Shown piece by piece: positions 6,470 through 14,400 of a stretch of DNA of 21,424 nt. The position numbers and the translations under genes are program-made. Below the pieces are notes generated by a model. The model saw nothing but the letters and a program-made list of their open reading frames with translations, made no database searches and had not been told where the DNA came from. The stretch's first letter is position 1, and every line of letters begins with the position of its first letter. The stretch is from Verrucomicrobiota bacterium (GTDB taxonomy: Bacteria > Verrucomicrobiota > Verrucomicrobiia > Limisphaerales > AV2): the NCBI GenBank assembly GCA_003218935.1, contig QHPA01000192.1, positions 1 to 21,424 on the forward strand. Direction: 5' to 3'.

Positions 6470-6532
6470 TCTACAGGCAGAACCTGCCGACCGTCAAACG
6501 AGCAATCGGGAAGGGTAATGCCTTAATTTGAT

Positions 6533-6611
6533 GGAGCGCGGCTGTGTCGAAGACCAGCCGCAGAGCTTGGCTTGCATGCTGCGACTGGTGCTGCGCACAC
6601 AGTGGCGCTCC
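6533..6611. repeat. Imperfect inverted repeat upstream of the polyketide synthase operon
   Basis: The left arm 6533-6563 (GGAGCGCGGCTGTGTCGAAG, ACCAGCCGCAG) pairs with the right arm 6579-6611 with a few mismatches and a 15-nt loop. It has the form of the dispersed palindromes seen elsewhere in the window. Confidence 0.65.
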
Positions 6612-6659
6612 GAAAATTGAAATCACGACACTGCCATCGGGAAGGCAACGTCTCAATTT

Positions 6660-6716
6660 GTTGTGGCGTCGAGCCTGTGGCTCGAAATCGGCACGCAGCG
6701 CCGACGCTACCACAAC
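6660..6716. repeat. Weak inverted repeat upstream of the polyketide synthase operon
   Basis: GTTGTGGCGTCG at the left and CGACGCTACCACAAC at the right pair imperfectly around an approximately 30-nt centre that itself contains GAGCCTGTGGCTC, a small perfect hairpin. Confidence 0.5.
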
Positions 6717-6840
6717 TGAATCAGGACCCTGCCAACGGGAACCCGCCCGTGCCGGCAAACGTCGTAACCCAGAGTCGGTTTGCGAAGAGAATACTGCGAT
6801 CCAAACTGGTGCGCGACTATTCGCTCGAGTAAATTGTATC

Positions 6841-7899
6841 ATGTTTATCACGGGACTGAGCACCGCCGTGCCGCCACGACGTTACGGACAACGGGAATGC
6901 TGGGAAGCGCTCCAGGTCGCTGAACCATTTTCCCATCTGACGAGCCGCTCGAAAGTAATTCTGAAAAAAGTCCTCTTGGGCGACAATGGCATCGACACGC
7001 GGCATCTGGCGCTGGACCCGTTGACCGAGGCATTCGACCTCAACCCGGAAGCCTTGCACGCCCGGTTCGTCCGGCACGCGCCCGCGCTGGCGACGCAGGC
7101 CGCGACGGGGGCGCTGACGGACGCGGGGCTTGGCCCCGACGATTTCGACGCGTTGATCATCAGCACATGCACCGGTTATTTGTGTCCCGGCCTTACCAGT
7201 TACGTGAGCGAACGACTCGGTTTGAGAGCGGACGTGCTCACGCTGGATCTGGTCGGGCAGGGTTGCGGCGCGGCGTTGCCAAACCTGCGGGCCGCCGAAG
7301 CGTTGTTGGCCGCGAAACGCTGCGAAAATGTCTTATCGATTTGCGTCGAGGTGTGCAGCGCGGCGTTTTACCTCGACAATGATCCGGGCGTGCTCATCAG
7401 CGCCTGTCTGTTCGGCGACGGTGCGGCGGCCGCGGTCCTGACCCGCGAAGCAGATCCCAATCGCCGTCGCGTCGAATGGAAAACGGCGGGTTCAATTCTG
7501 AGCGCGGAACACCGCGATTATCTCCGCTTCGAACAGCGAAACGGCATGTTGCGAAACATACTCTCCCGACAAGTGCCGTCGCTCGCCGCCAAGCACGCCG
7601 CGCGGGTTTTTTCTGAGGTGGTGGGCCAAGCCGGCGTGCCACCCGGGCAAATTTCTGCTTGGATCATGCACGCGGGTGGGCGCGATGTGCTGCTGGCGAT
7701 GCAGGAAAGGCTCGGATTGGCGCAGCAACAGTTGGGACGAAGCGCGGCCGTGCTGCGCGAGTTCGGCAACTTGAGCAGCCCTTTTGTGATGTTTGTGCTG
7801 CAAACGGCGCTGGCGGACAATGCGCCAGGCGGACTCTGGTGGATGTCGTCATTCGGTGCAGGATTCAGTTGCCACGGGGCATTGTTGGAGGTGGAGTAA
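6841..7899 (+). CDS. Type III polyketide synthase (chalcone/stilbene synthase family)
   Basis: The 352-residue protein is of normal family length. The catalytic triad is visible: Cys142 in DLVGQGCGAALPNL, His277 in AWIMHAGGRDVL and Asn310 in LREFGNLSSPFVMF. It ends in WWMSSFGAGFSCHGALLEV, the family's G-x-G-F-S-x-x-G region. It condenses a starter acyl-CoA (in bacteria often a long-chain one) with malonyl-CoA units to make pyrones, resorcinols or phloroglucinols. ATG at 6841 (MFITGLSTAVPP) is chosen because the family starts with this strand; the open frame reaching 297 nt further upstream is not conserved-looking. It leads an operon with a methyltransferase (72-nt gap) and an FAD oxidoreductase. 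This order matches the alkylresorcinol synthase, methyltransferase and flavoprotein hydroxylase set srsABC of Streptomyces, so a phenolic lipid is a reasonable guess. Confidence 0.92.
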   Translation: MFITGLSTAVPPRRYGQRECWEALQVAEPFSHLTSRSKVILKKVLLGDNGIDTRHLALDPLTEAFDLNPEALHARFVRHAPALATQAATGALTDAGLGPDDFDALIISTCTGYLCPGLTSYVSERLGLRADVLTLDLVGQGCGAALPNLRAAEALLAAKRCENVLSICVEVCSAAFYLDNDPGVLISACLFGDGAAAAVLTREADPNRRRVEWKTAGSILSAEHRDYLRFEQRNGMLRNILSRQVPSLAAKHAARVFSEVVGQAGVPPGQISAWIMHAGGRDVLLAMQERLGLAQQQLGRSAAVLREFGNLSSPFVMFVLQTALADNAPGGLWWMSSFGAGFSCHGALLEVE

Positions 7900-7971
7900 G
7901 AGGAAGGTGGAGTGATGGTTTGCCCGGTGTTGAGGACACAACTCCAATCCTCCATCATCGGGTTGGCTCGC

Positions 7972-8688
7972 ATGGATCGCCAGATCGAACCGGAATGGCT
8001 GGACGAGTTGCCGGCCGACGATTCCCGAGCGATTCGTTCGCGTCGGGATTTGCGGCGCGTGAATGCCTTGATGGGCAATGCTCGCGTCATCGCCGCGGCC
8101 TCGCGCGAAGCGTTTCGAGACGGGCCGCCAAAGCAAATCGTGGATTTAGGCGCTGGCGATGGAACATTGATGCTGCGAGTGGCGCGCCGACTCTTTCCTC
8201 GCTGGCGCAATGTCGAAGTCGCGCTGGTGGACCAACACGCGATCGTCAGCGCGGAGACTTGCCGTCAATTCGAAACGCTGTCATGGCGCGTAAAAGCGAT
8301 CGAAGCGAACGTATTGGACTGGCTGGCGCGACTTTCAATCAGTCAGGTTGATCTGATTGCGGCAAATTTATTTCTGCATCACTTCCCGGAATCCTCGCTG
8401 GCCCGGCTGATGCAGCTGGCTGCGGAATGGACGAATTGTTTCATCGCTTGCGAGCCGCGACGATGCACTGCGGCGCAGCGCGCGAGCCGATGGCTTTGGC
8501 TCATCGGCTGCAACCAGGTCACCTGCCACGATGCCGTTGCCAGCGTGCGAGCCGGCTTCAACGGCAAAGAACTTTCCGCGTTGTGGCCGCGGAATGGAGC
8601 CTGGCAGTTGCAGGAAAAAGCCGCCGGCTGGTTCAGTCACTGTTTTATCGCGCAACGTTTGCGCGGCAGACGCACCTCCGATGTCTGA
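7972..8688 (+). CDS. Class I SAM-dependent methyltransferase of the polyketide operon
   Basis: The protein has 238 residues when started at ATG 7972 (MDRQIEPEWLDELPADDSRA). The ATG at 7912 would add 20 residues from repeat-like DNA and is less likely. Motif I is IVDLGAGDGTLMLRVAR (Asp58-Gly64 holding the SAM-binding D-x-G-x-G-D-G). The acidic end of strand 2 is VALVDQH, and motif IV is VDLIAANLFLHHFPE. In a type III polyketide operon it probably methylates the ring carbon or hydroxyl of the product. Its last 8 bases overlap the start of the next gene (ATGTCTGA at 8681-8688), which implies coupled translation. Confidence 0.85.
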   Translation: MDRQIEPEWLDELPADDSRAIRSRRDLRRVNALMGNARVIAAASREAFRDGPPKQIVDLGAGDGTLMLRVARRLFPRWRNVEVALVDQHAIVSAETCRQFETLSWRVKAIEANVLDWLARLSISQVDLIAANLFLHHFPESSLARLMQLAAEWTNCFIACEPRRCTAAQRASRWLWLIGCNQVTCHDAVASVRAGFNGKELSALWPRNGAWQLQEKAAGWFSHCFIAQRLRGRRTSDV

Positions 8689-9919
8689 GAAATTTGATGC
8701 GATTGTCATTGGCGGCGGGCCGGGCGGCGCGACGGCGGCGCTGCTGCTGGCGCGCGCGGACTGGAAAGTCGCCGTCATCGAAAAGGCCCATTTCCCTCGG
8801 CGCAAAGTCTGCGGCGAATACGTTTCCGCAACGAACCTTCCTTTGTTTCGGCAACTCGGCATCGAAGCAGATTTCCAGAAGGTGGCTGGCCCGCCGGTGA
8901 AACAGGTTGGATTGTTCGCGCGGGAAACGATTGTGAGCGCGCCGATGCCACGCATGCGTGAATCGCCTGACGGCTGGGGTCGAGCGCTGGGACGCGAGAC
9001 CCTCGACGCGCTGCTGCTGAATCGTGCCGCAGAGACAGGCGCGCACGTGTGGCAGCCGTGGTGGGCGACGAAATTACGCAGGGAAGGAGGCGCTTTTGTT
9101 TGCGAATCGACGAACAAAGAAACAGGCGGAGCAAACGAGCTTCAAGCCAGCGTTGTCATCGCCGCCCACGGTTCGTGGGAGCCGGGCGCATTGCCGACTC
9201 AGCCCGCGCGGCGCGCGCTTCGCGCCTCGGACCTGCTGGGTTTCAAAGCCCACTTTCGTGGTTGCCGGTTGCCGGTCGGCTTGATGCCGCTGGTCGTTTT
9301 TCGGGGTGGTTACGGCGGCATGGTTCATACGAGCGACGGCCGCGTGAGTTTCTCGTGCTGCATCCGACGCGACGAACTGGAGCGGTGTCGGCGAGCGGCG
9401 CCGAGTGCGCCCGCCGGGGAAGCTGTGTTGGCGCATGTCAGTCAATCGTGTCGCGGCGTTCGCGAAGCGGTGCAAGGAGCGTCACTCGACGGCGCGTGGC
9501 TGTCCGCCGGGCCGATCCGTCCTGGCATTGCCGCGCTGTTTTCAAAAGGAATGTTCTGCGTCGGCAACGCCGTCGGAGAGGCGCACCCGGTGATCGCTGA
9601 AGGCATCAGTATGGCGATGCAATCGGCGTGGTTGTTGTGTGAGCGGTTGGTTGCTCGATCGAAGGAGGGATTGACGAGCCAAACGCTGCACGAGATTGGA
9701 AGCGATTACGCGGCTGCATGGAGAAGAAGTTTCGCCAGGCGCATCCGTGTTGCGGCGCTGTTCGCGCATCTGGCCGCGAGGTCCGCTGCGGTCGAGCTGT
9801 TGCTTCCTTTGTTTCGGCTGTTTCCCGCGACGTTGACTCGGGGGGCGAGGTGGAGTGGCAAAGCAAACGAGGTGGTGGAGCAGGTTGGACATTTTGGTCC
9901 CAGCCGTTCGATCTCTTGA
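8681..9919 (+). CDS. FAD-dependent oxidoreductase (UbiH / geranylgeranyl-reductase-like)
   Basis: The protein has 412 residues starting at MSEKFDAIVIGGGPGGATAA. The Rossmann dinucleotide motif G-G-G-P-G-G with the following IEK acidic end binds FAD. FPRRKVCGEYVSATNL is the conserved segment of the aromatic hydroxylase/geranylgeranyl reductase superfamily. GMFCVGNAVGEAHPVIAEGI is the second FAD-contacting motif (G-D/N-A-x-x-x-x-P). The ATG at 8681 overlaps the methyltransferase stop. The likely role is hydroxylation or oxidation of the aromatic polyketide, as for SrsC in Streptomyces; reduction of a prenyl chain is the alternative. No transporter or regulator follows. Confidence 0.88.
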   Translation: MSEKFDAIVIGGGPGGATAALLLARADWKVAVIEKAHFPRRKVCGEYVSATNLPLFRQLGIEADFQKVAGPPVKQVGLFARETIVSAPMPRMRESPDGWGRALGRETLDALLLNRAAETGAHVWQPWWATKLRREGGAFVCESTNKETGGANELQASVVIAAHGSWEPGALPTQPARRALRASDLLGFKAHFRGCRLPVGLMPLVVFRGGYGGMVHTSDGRVSFSCCIRRDELERCRRAAPSAPAGEAVLAHVSQSCRGVREAVQGASLDGAWLSAGPIRPGIAALFSKGMFCVGNAVGEAHPVIAEGISMAMQSAWLLCERLVARSKEGLTSQTLHEIGSDYAAAWRRSFARRIRVAALFAHLAARSAAVELLLPLFRLFPATLTRGARWSGKANEVVEQVGHFGPSRSIS

Positions 9920-10228
9920 GAGACGCAGCGCCGGTGCGCCACAGCCGATTGAGCCCACACTTGCCGTCGGTGATGGTGAAGACATCACCTACCGCTCGGG
10001 CAATGTCCGATTTGCGGACAGGATTTACAGAAAAAGGACAGTGAGGGACTCAGCACTGCGTTTGAGAGCCGCATTTCTTTGCTGGCACTTTCAGTGCTTG
10101 AGCAGGATTAAGAACTCGTCGAATCCCTGCGCGTTCGCTGCGGTTGGAAACGTCGGCGCGAAAATCGGGTGAAGGCTTCACTCCGGCTCAGGATTCGAGC
10201 GAATGTATAACGCTCAACACATAGTGTC
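9920..10228. other. Non-coding region after the polyketide operon
   Basis: Open frames through this stretch give Arg/Pro-rich low-quality peptides without family resemblance. No terminator hairpin with a T-run was found at its start. It contains TTTGCGGACAGGATTTACAG at about 10011, a sequence style of dispersed repeats. Confidence 0.4.
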
Positions 10229-10399
10229 ATGTCTGTTTATCAGAAACAAAATTTACAGGTTCAATTCCTGAAATTCGGCGTGGACCACAACGGCATCATC
10301 GTACCCATTCTGAAGCGGGGCAAAGACCACTTTGTCCAGTTGCCGCCCGTGGCCAAGCGCGCGAATGCTCAGGACAAGAACACGCCGCCATCGCGTTAA
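10229..10399 (+). CDS. Small hypothetical protein, 56 residues
   Basis: The frame runs from ATG at 10229 to TAA at 10399 and reads MSVYQKQNLQVQFLKFGVDH, NGIIVPILKRGKDHFVQLPP, then a polar tail VAKRANAQDKNTPPSR. The hydrophobic/charged alternation (QFLKFGV, IIVPIL) and a basic tail look like a small folded protein, perhaps a beta-rich one, rather than random translation. No family was recognised and no clear Shine-Dalgarno sequence was found. It lies 168 nt upstream of the histidine kinase on the same strand. Confidence 0.45.
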   Translation: MSVYQKQNLQVQFLKFGVDHNGIIVPILKRGKDHFVQLPPVAKRANAQDKNTPPSR

Positions 10400-10567
10400 G
10401 CTGCGTTGCGGACAATGCTCGACTCGGATTCAGCAGCTATCCTCGCCCATTTGCTGAGTGCAACGCGAGTAACCTTTGTGCCGCCTGGCGACCGTGTTAT
10501 CGTCGCGCGGGCGAACAGGACTGGCTGAAACTCCGGGAGGCTTTCCCCCGGCACCCAAGATACAAGC

Positions 10568-12790
10568 GTGAATGACACCATCGGATTTGATCTCTATTTT
10601 CCTCGAGAGTATCTCAAGGCCGCTTTAATTGGTTCTTTTCTCAGCGTCAGCGTTTTGGTGGGCATTTTTTGCTACCTGAATCGCTACACGCATCGCCGGT
10701 ACTTCAGCTTCTGGACGGCCGCCTGGATTTTCCACGCCCTCTGGCTGGGACTGTGCCTCGCATCGTTAAACGTGCAGGAACGTCCGCTGTTGATCATGCT
10801 CAAGCAATGGTGTGTGGGCGCGTCGGCGGTGTTTCTGCTTTGGGGCAGCGCCCGGTTTCTGAAGCAGCGAACCAGGCCCTCTCAACTCGGGCTGTTTCTG
10901 GCCTTTCTATTCATCTGGAGTTACATCGGGGTTTATCAGTTCGACAGTCTTCTGCAAATGGAGCTGCCGGTGTTCGGGCTGATGGGGCTGGTGAGCCTGG
11001 TGACCGCCGGGTGTTTTTACCGATTCCGCGCCGAACAGCGGTATCTTGGCGCCGGTCTGCTGGCCAGCGGTTTTGGCCTCTGGGGAATTTATATTGCGGC
11101 GTATCCGTTCTTTCAGAGCTCCGGCCAGATGATCAGCTCCGGCTACTTCATTTCCGCTGTGCTTCAGCTTTTCATTGCGGTCAGCATGATCGTCCTGGTG
11201 CTCGAGGAAGCGCGGAACACCAATCGGCTGGCGTTCCGGAAAATCCGTTCCTACAAGTCGAAGACCGTGTTCCTGCAAAGGAAGGTCATGTCCACCGAAG
11301 AACGCTATCGAAGCCTGTTCGATCAGGCCAGCGAGGGCATCGTCATCACCGACGCGGAAGACCTGCGCATTCTTGAGTTGAATCAGACCGCCAAACGTTT
11401 GCTGGGCATCAGTAGTGCCGACTCAAACACCCTGTCGAGTTTTTGCCAAATCCGTTCCGAGCCGCAGCCGGTGCCCCGGACAGGGCCCGAGTGGTTCGCA
11501 GTCATCTGTCGGCATCGAAATTTGAATCTCGTTCGCCGCGACGGCGGCATCACAGCGACCGAGGCGGATGGTGCGCCGATCAGCTTTGAAGGGCGGGCCG
11601 CCTACCAGTTCTTTCTGCGCGAGCTGACCGAACGCGCGCGGCTGGAGCAGCAGCTTCGCCAGGCTGAAAAGCTGTCTGCGCTCGGCCAGATGATTTCCGG
11701 CGTGGCCCACGAGTTGAACAACCCGTTGGCGGTCATCAAAGGATATGTGGAACTCATCCTGTGTCGGGACGAGTTAGGCAAGCAAATCCGCGCCGATTTG
11801 GAGAAGGTCGCCCACGAAAGCAACCGCGCCGCCAAGCTCGTCAGCAACTTCCTGTCCTTCGCCCGCGAACAGCCGAGGCACCGCGAGGCTGTTGATTTCA
11901 ACGAACTGGTCCGACGGGTGGCTGAATTGCGCAAGCTGGATTTGCAGAAAGCCCGCGTTGAACTGCGCCTGGATCTCCATCCCCAACTGCCCGCGACCCA
12001 AGGCGACCCCGACCAGATTCAACAAGTGCTGGTGAATTTATTGAACAACGCCCTCCAGGCGCTGGTGGAGGCGCCGCGTCCCGGACGTCTGCATGTCTCC
12101 ACGCAACGCAAGGAGAACCTTATTCAGATTCTGGTGGAGGACAACGGCCCTGGCGTGCCGTCGGAAGTGTTGCCGTACATTTTTGAGCCGTTCTTCACCA
12201 CCAAGGAAGTGGGCCAAGGCACCGGCTTGGGGTTGTCGATTGCGCACAGCATACTGGCGGATCATCACGGGCGGATTTTTTACCAGCCGGCCACACTGGG
12301 CGGCGCTTGCTTTGTTCTGGAACTGCCAATGGTCAGTCCGAACACCGGCACACAACCGTCGGCGCCGACCGCCCCCCTTCCGGCACTGACGGACGCGCCG
12401 CAAACACAGTCGGCCCAAATCCTGATTCTCGATGACGAAAAGTCGATTGCCGAATTGCTCGGTGAAATGCTCGGTCTGCTCGGCTATTCCACGGTGTTGT
12501 GCCATTCCGCTTTGGATGCGCTGGCACTGGTCGAGCGGCACGAGTTCGACCTGATCGTCTCCGACTTTCGCATGCCGAAAATGAACGGACAGGAATTCTA
12601 CCAACAAGCGGTCCAGAAAAAGCCGGAGTTGACGCGGCGCATCATCTTCCTGACCGGCGACGTCGTAAACGAGGAGACGCAGGCGTTTCTGCAATCCACC
12701 GGCAATCCCCATATCTCCAAACCTTTTCAACTTGCGCTCGTGGAGCAAACCGTGGCGCGGGTCCTGCAGCAGAACGCGGTGGCTCAATGA
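10568..12790 (+). CDS. Membrane-bound hybrid sensor histidine kinase
   Basis: The 740-residue protein starts at GTG. Residues about 15-220 hold roughly seven membrane helices (for example AALIGSFLSVSVLVGIF and LGLFLAFLFIWSYIGVYQF). A coiled linker and a PAS-type domain follow at about 241-365 (ERYRSLFDQASEGIVITDAE). The HisKA H-box is ISGVAHELNNPLAVIKGY with phospho-acceptor His381. The ATPase shows the N-box LVNLLNNALQAL, the G1 box VEDNGPGVP, the F box FEPFFTTK and the G2 box GQGTGLGLS. The C-terminal receiver domain (about 617-735) has LDDE, the phospho-acceptor Asp666 in IVSDFRMP and the conserved Lys in HISKPF. It senses a signal at or in the membrane and relays phosphate to its own receiver. 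No DNA-binding output domain or cognate regulator is adjacent. Confidence 0.93.
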   Translation: MNDTIGFDLYFPREYLKAALIGSFLSVSVLVGIFCYLNRYTHRRYFSFWTAAWIFHALWLGLCLASLNVQERPLLIMLKQWCVGASAVFLLWGSARFLKQRTRPSQLGLFLAFLFIWSYIGVYQFDSLLQMELPVFGLMGLVSLVTAGCFYRFRAEQRYLGAGLLASGFGLWGIYIAAYPFFQSSGQMISSGYFISAVLQLFIAVSMIVLVLEEARNTNRLAFRKIRSYKSKTVFLQRKVMSTEERYRSLFDQASEGIVITDAEDLRILELNQTAKRLLGISSADSNTLSSFCQIRSEPQPVPRTGPEWFAVICRHRNLNLVRRDGGITATEADGAPISFEGRAAYQFFLRELTERARLEQQLRQAEKLSALGQMISGVAHELNNPLAVIKGYVELILCRDELGKQIRADLEKVAHESNRAAKLVSNFLSFAREQPRHREAVDFNELVRRVAELRKLDLQKARVELRLDLHPQLPATQGDPDQIQQVLVNLLNNALQALVEAPRPGRLHVSTQRKENLIQILVEDNGPGVPSEVLPYIFEPFFTTKEVGQGTGLGLSIAHSILADHHGRIFYQPATLGGACFVLELPMVSPNTGTQPSAPTAPLPALTDAPQTQSAQILILDDEKSIAELLGEMLGLLGYSTVLCHSALDALALVERHEFDLIVSDFRMPKMNGQEFYQQAVQKKPELTRRIIFLTGDVVNEETQAFLQSTGNPHISKPFQLALVEQTVARVLQQNAVAQ

Positions 12791-13012
12791 GTTCGTCAAG
12801 GTTGTTCGGGCCGGAGCCGGAGGCGGGAGCCCGACTAGCCTGCGAAAGTCTTGTTGACTCCAGGTGACGATTTGATGCAACCTCCCTTCCAGCACAAAGA
12901 ACTTGCGGTGTCGGTGTCAGAAAGACAGATGTCAGTGAAGCAGTCAGACATTCAGTGATCCTGCCGGTGCAGAATCCCCCCACTGGGTTTTTTGAGCGGG
13001 ACAACCAATAGT

Positions 13013-13360
13013 ATGAACAACGAATCCAGACTCTTCGTAGGTAATCTCTCTTACCAAACGATGGAAAATGACTTGCAGGAGTATTTCTCTCAGGCAGGCG
13101 TAGTCACTTCTGTGAACCTGATGCTCGACAAATTCACCGGCAAATCCCGTGGCTTCGCTTTCATCGAATTCTCCACGCCGGAAGAAGCCAACAAAGCGGT
13201 CGAGATGTTCCACAGCAAGGAATTTCAAGGCCGTCAACTCACGGTCAACATCGCGCGGCCTCGCGAAGAGCGTCCCCCTCGTTCCGGAGGCGGTGGCGGT
13301 GGTGGTGGCGGCGGCGGTTACCGCGGTGGCCGCGATGGTGGTCGTCGCGAGCGCTACTGA
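13013..13360 (+). CDS. RRM-type RNA-binding protein with glycine-rich tail
   Basis: The 115-residue protein has one RNA-recognition motif: RNP2 as RLFVGNLSY (about residues 6-14) and RNP1 as KSRGFAFIEF (about 43-52). A tail of glycines and arginines follows (RSGGGGGGGG, YRGGRDGGRRERY). Bacterial RRM proteins of this form bind single-stranded RNA and are often cold-inducible. ATG at 13013 is chosen; the TTG at 12992 would add seven residues outside the domain. It is monocistronic and ends just before the terminator at 13386. Confidence 0.93.
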   Translation: MNNESRLFVGNLSYQTMENDLQEYFSQAGVVTSVNLMLDKFTGKSRGFAFIEFSTPEEANKAVEMFHSKEFQGRQLTVNIARPREERPPRSGGGGGGGGGGGYRGGRDGGRRERY

Positions 13361-13385
13361 TTGAAGTTTTTAAAACGCTGTCGCA

Positions 13386-13416
13386 ACGGGCCGGCTTCTG
13401 CCGGTCCGTTTTTTAT
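13386..13416 (+). terminator. Intrinsic terminator of the RRM gene
   Basis: ACGGGCCGGC (13386-13395) pairs with GCCGGTCCGT (13400-13409) over a TTCT loop, with one G-U pair, and is followed at once by six T. It sits 26 nt after the RRM stop. Confidence 0.9.
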
Positions 13417-13444
13417 TGGATGCGGTTTCATGGATCCGGGCGAT

Positions 13445-13500
13445 GTGGGGCGAGCCCTGAGACCCATGAGCAGCGCGGCTCGCGCGGCCGCTCGCCCCAC
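13445..13500. repeat. Inverted repeat after the RRM terminator
   Basis: GTGGGGCGAGC (13445-13455) pairs perfectly with GCTCGCCCCAC (13490-13500) around a 34-nt centre. It lies in the non-coding spacer 13417-13590 and has the form of the other dispersed palindromes in the window. Confidence 0.75.
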
Positions 13501-13590
13501 GTTGTGGAATCAGTTCCCGCGATCAATTTGCGGCGAATAAGCATTTGACACTAACTGGCGCCAACTCTAGTTTGGGTTCAGAAAAAGTTT

Positions 13591-13995
13591 ATGGCTGAGA
13601 ACAACCCCAACACCCCATCGGGCGCCGTCCCGCCGAGACCGACCGAGGCCGCCAAAGTGCAGCCCAAAAAAGAGACGGTGCGAATCAATTTACCCCCGAA
13701 GCCGACTGCCGCTCCCACGATCAAAATTCCCGCGCCTGCTCCGACGGCGCAGGCGGCGGCCGTGGCCTCCGCCGCTGCACCGGCGGCTCCAGCCGCGCCT
13801 GCCGCTGCCCACGCGCCCACTCCCGCGCCGCCAACACCAGCCCCACGGCCTACGGCGGTCGCTGCGGCTGGAAGGCCCGCTCCGGGTCCGCGGTCCGCGC
13901 CCGTCATGTCGGGCGTCACCGGCTTGGACAAAGCCCTCGCCATCGCGGTCGCGCTGATTGCCGTGGTGGTTTTGGTTCGGGTTTTGATGCTGTAA
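13591..13995 (+). CDS. Pro/Ala-rich protein with a C-terminal membrane anchor
   Basis: The protein has 134 residues. The N-terminal part is polar and contains [13 protein letters not shown] and TIKIPAPAP. Residues about 50-105 are a low-complexity Ala/Pro linker. The end, [20 protein letters not shown], is one membrane helix with no tail beyond it. This shape suggests a tail-anchored protein with a flexible cytoplasmic region that could bind a partner. The function is unknown. It lies 49 nt upstream of thioredoxin on the same strand. Confidence 0.75.
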   Translation: MAENNPNTPSGAVPPRPTEAAKVQPKKETVRINLPPKPTAAPTIKIPAPAPTAQAAAVASAAAPAAPAAPAAAHAPTPAPPTPAPRPTAVAAAGRPAPGPRSAPVMSGVTGLDKALAIAVALIAVVVLVRVLML

Positions 13996-14044
13996 GTCTC
14001 GGAATTTCCGGCGATCGCTTTATCCTCGAACGCATCCAGGCCGT

Positions 14045-14377
14045 ATGTCCGCTAACAACATCGTCACTTTAACCGCAGCCAACTTTGAACAAGAAGTGTT
14101 GCAGTCCCCTACGCCCGTGTTGGTGGATTTCTGGGCCGAATGGTGTGGCCCTTGCAAAATGATTGCGCCGATCCTCGATGAGCTCGCCAGCGAATATGAT
14201 GGCAAGGTAAAAGTCGGCAAAGTCAACATCGACGACCATCAAGTGATTGCCACGCAATACGGCATTCGCGCCATCCCCACTCTTCTGATTTTCAAAGACG
14301 GCGAAGTCGCGGAGCAGGTCGTGGGGCTGCGCAGCAAGCGCGACCTCAAGGCCAACATCGACAAGGTAGCCGTCTGA
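14045..14377 (+). CDS. trxA: Thioredoxin
   Basis: The 110-residue protein has the active site [15 protein letters not shown] (Cys near 36 and 39) and the conserved cis-proline region [15 protein letters not shown]. Length, the starting [13 protein letters not shown] and the final helix fit thioredoxin 1. It reduces cytoplasmic protein disulfides with electrons from thioredoxin reductase, which is not in the window. It is followed after 23 nt by the secretion-F-like gene, so the two are probably co-transcribed. Confidence 0.96.
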   Translation: MSANNIVTLTAANFEQEVLQSPTPVLVDFWAEWCGPCKMIAPILDELASEYDGKVKVGKVNIDDHQVIATQYGIRAIPTLLIFKDGEVAEQVVGLRSKRDLKANIDKVAV

Positions 14378-14400
14378 GCGTTCCGGGCGGACGGGAGGCC

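Larger units (their letters stand above)
6470..6840. other. Divergent intergenic region with two palindromic elements
   Basis: This is the shared upstream region of the DCC gene (minus) and the polyketide synthase operon (plus). A plus-strand frame runs open through part of it into the synthase, but its codons do not resemble the family, so it is treated as non-coding. It holds the inverted repeats at 6533-6611 and 6660-6716. No clear promoter was identified. Confidence 0.5.

Noticed and set aside
6544..6840. Extending the polyketide synthase by 99 codons upstream
   Set aside because: The added peptide reads through two palindromic repeats and has no similarity to the family, which starts at MFITG.
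12038..12895. A 285-codon minus-strand frame opposite the histidine kinase
   Set aside because: The kinase frame carries all catalytic boxes; the antisense peptide has no recognisable domain.
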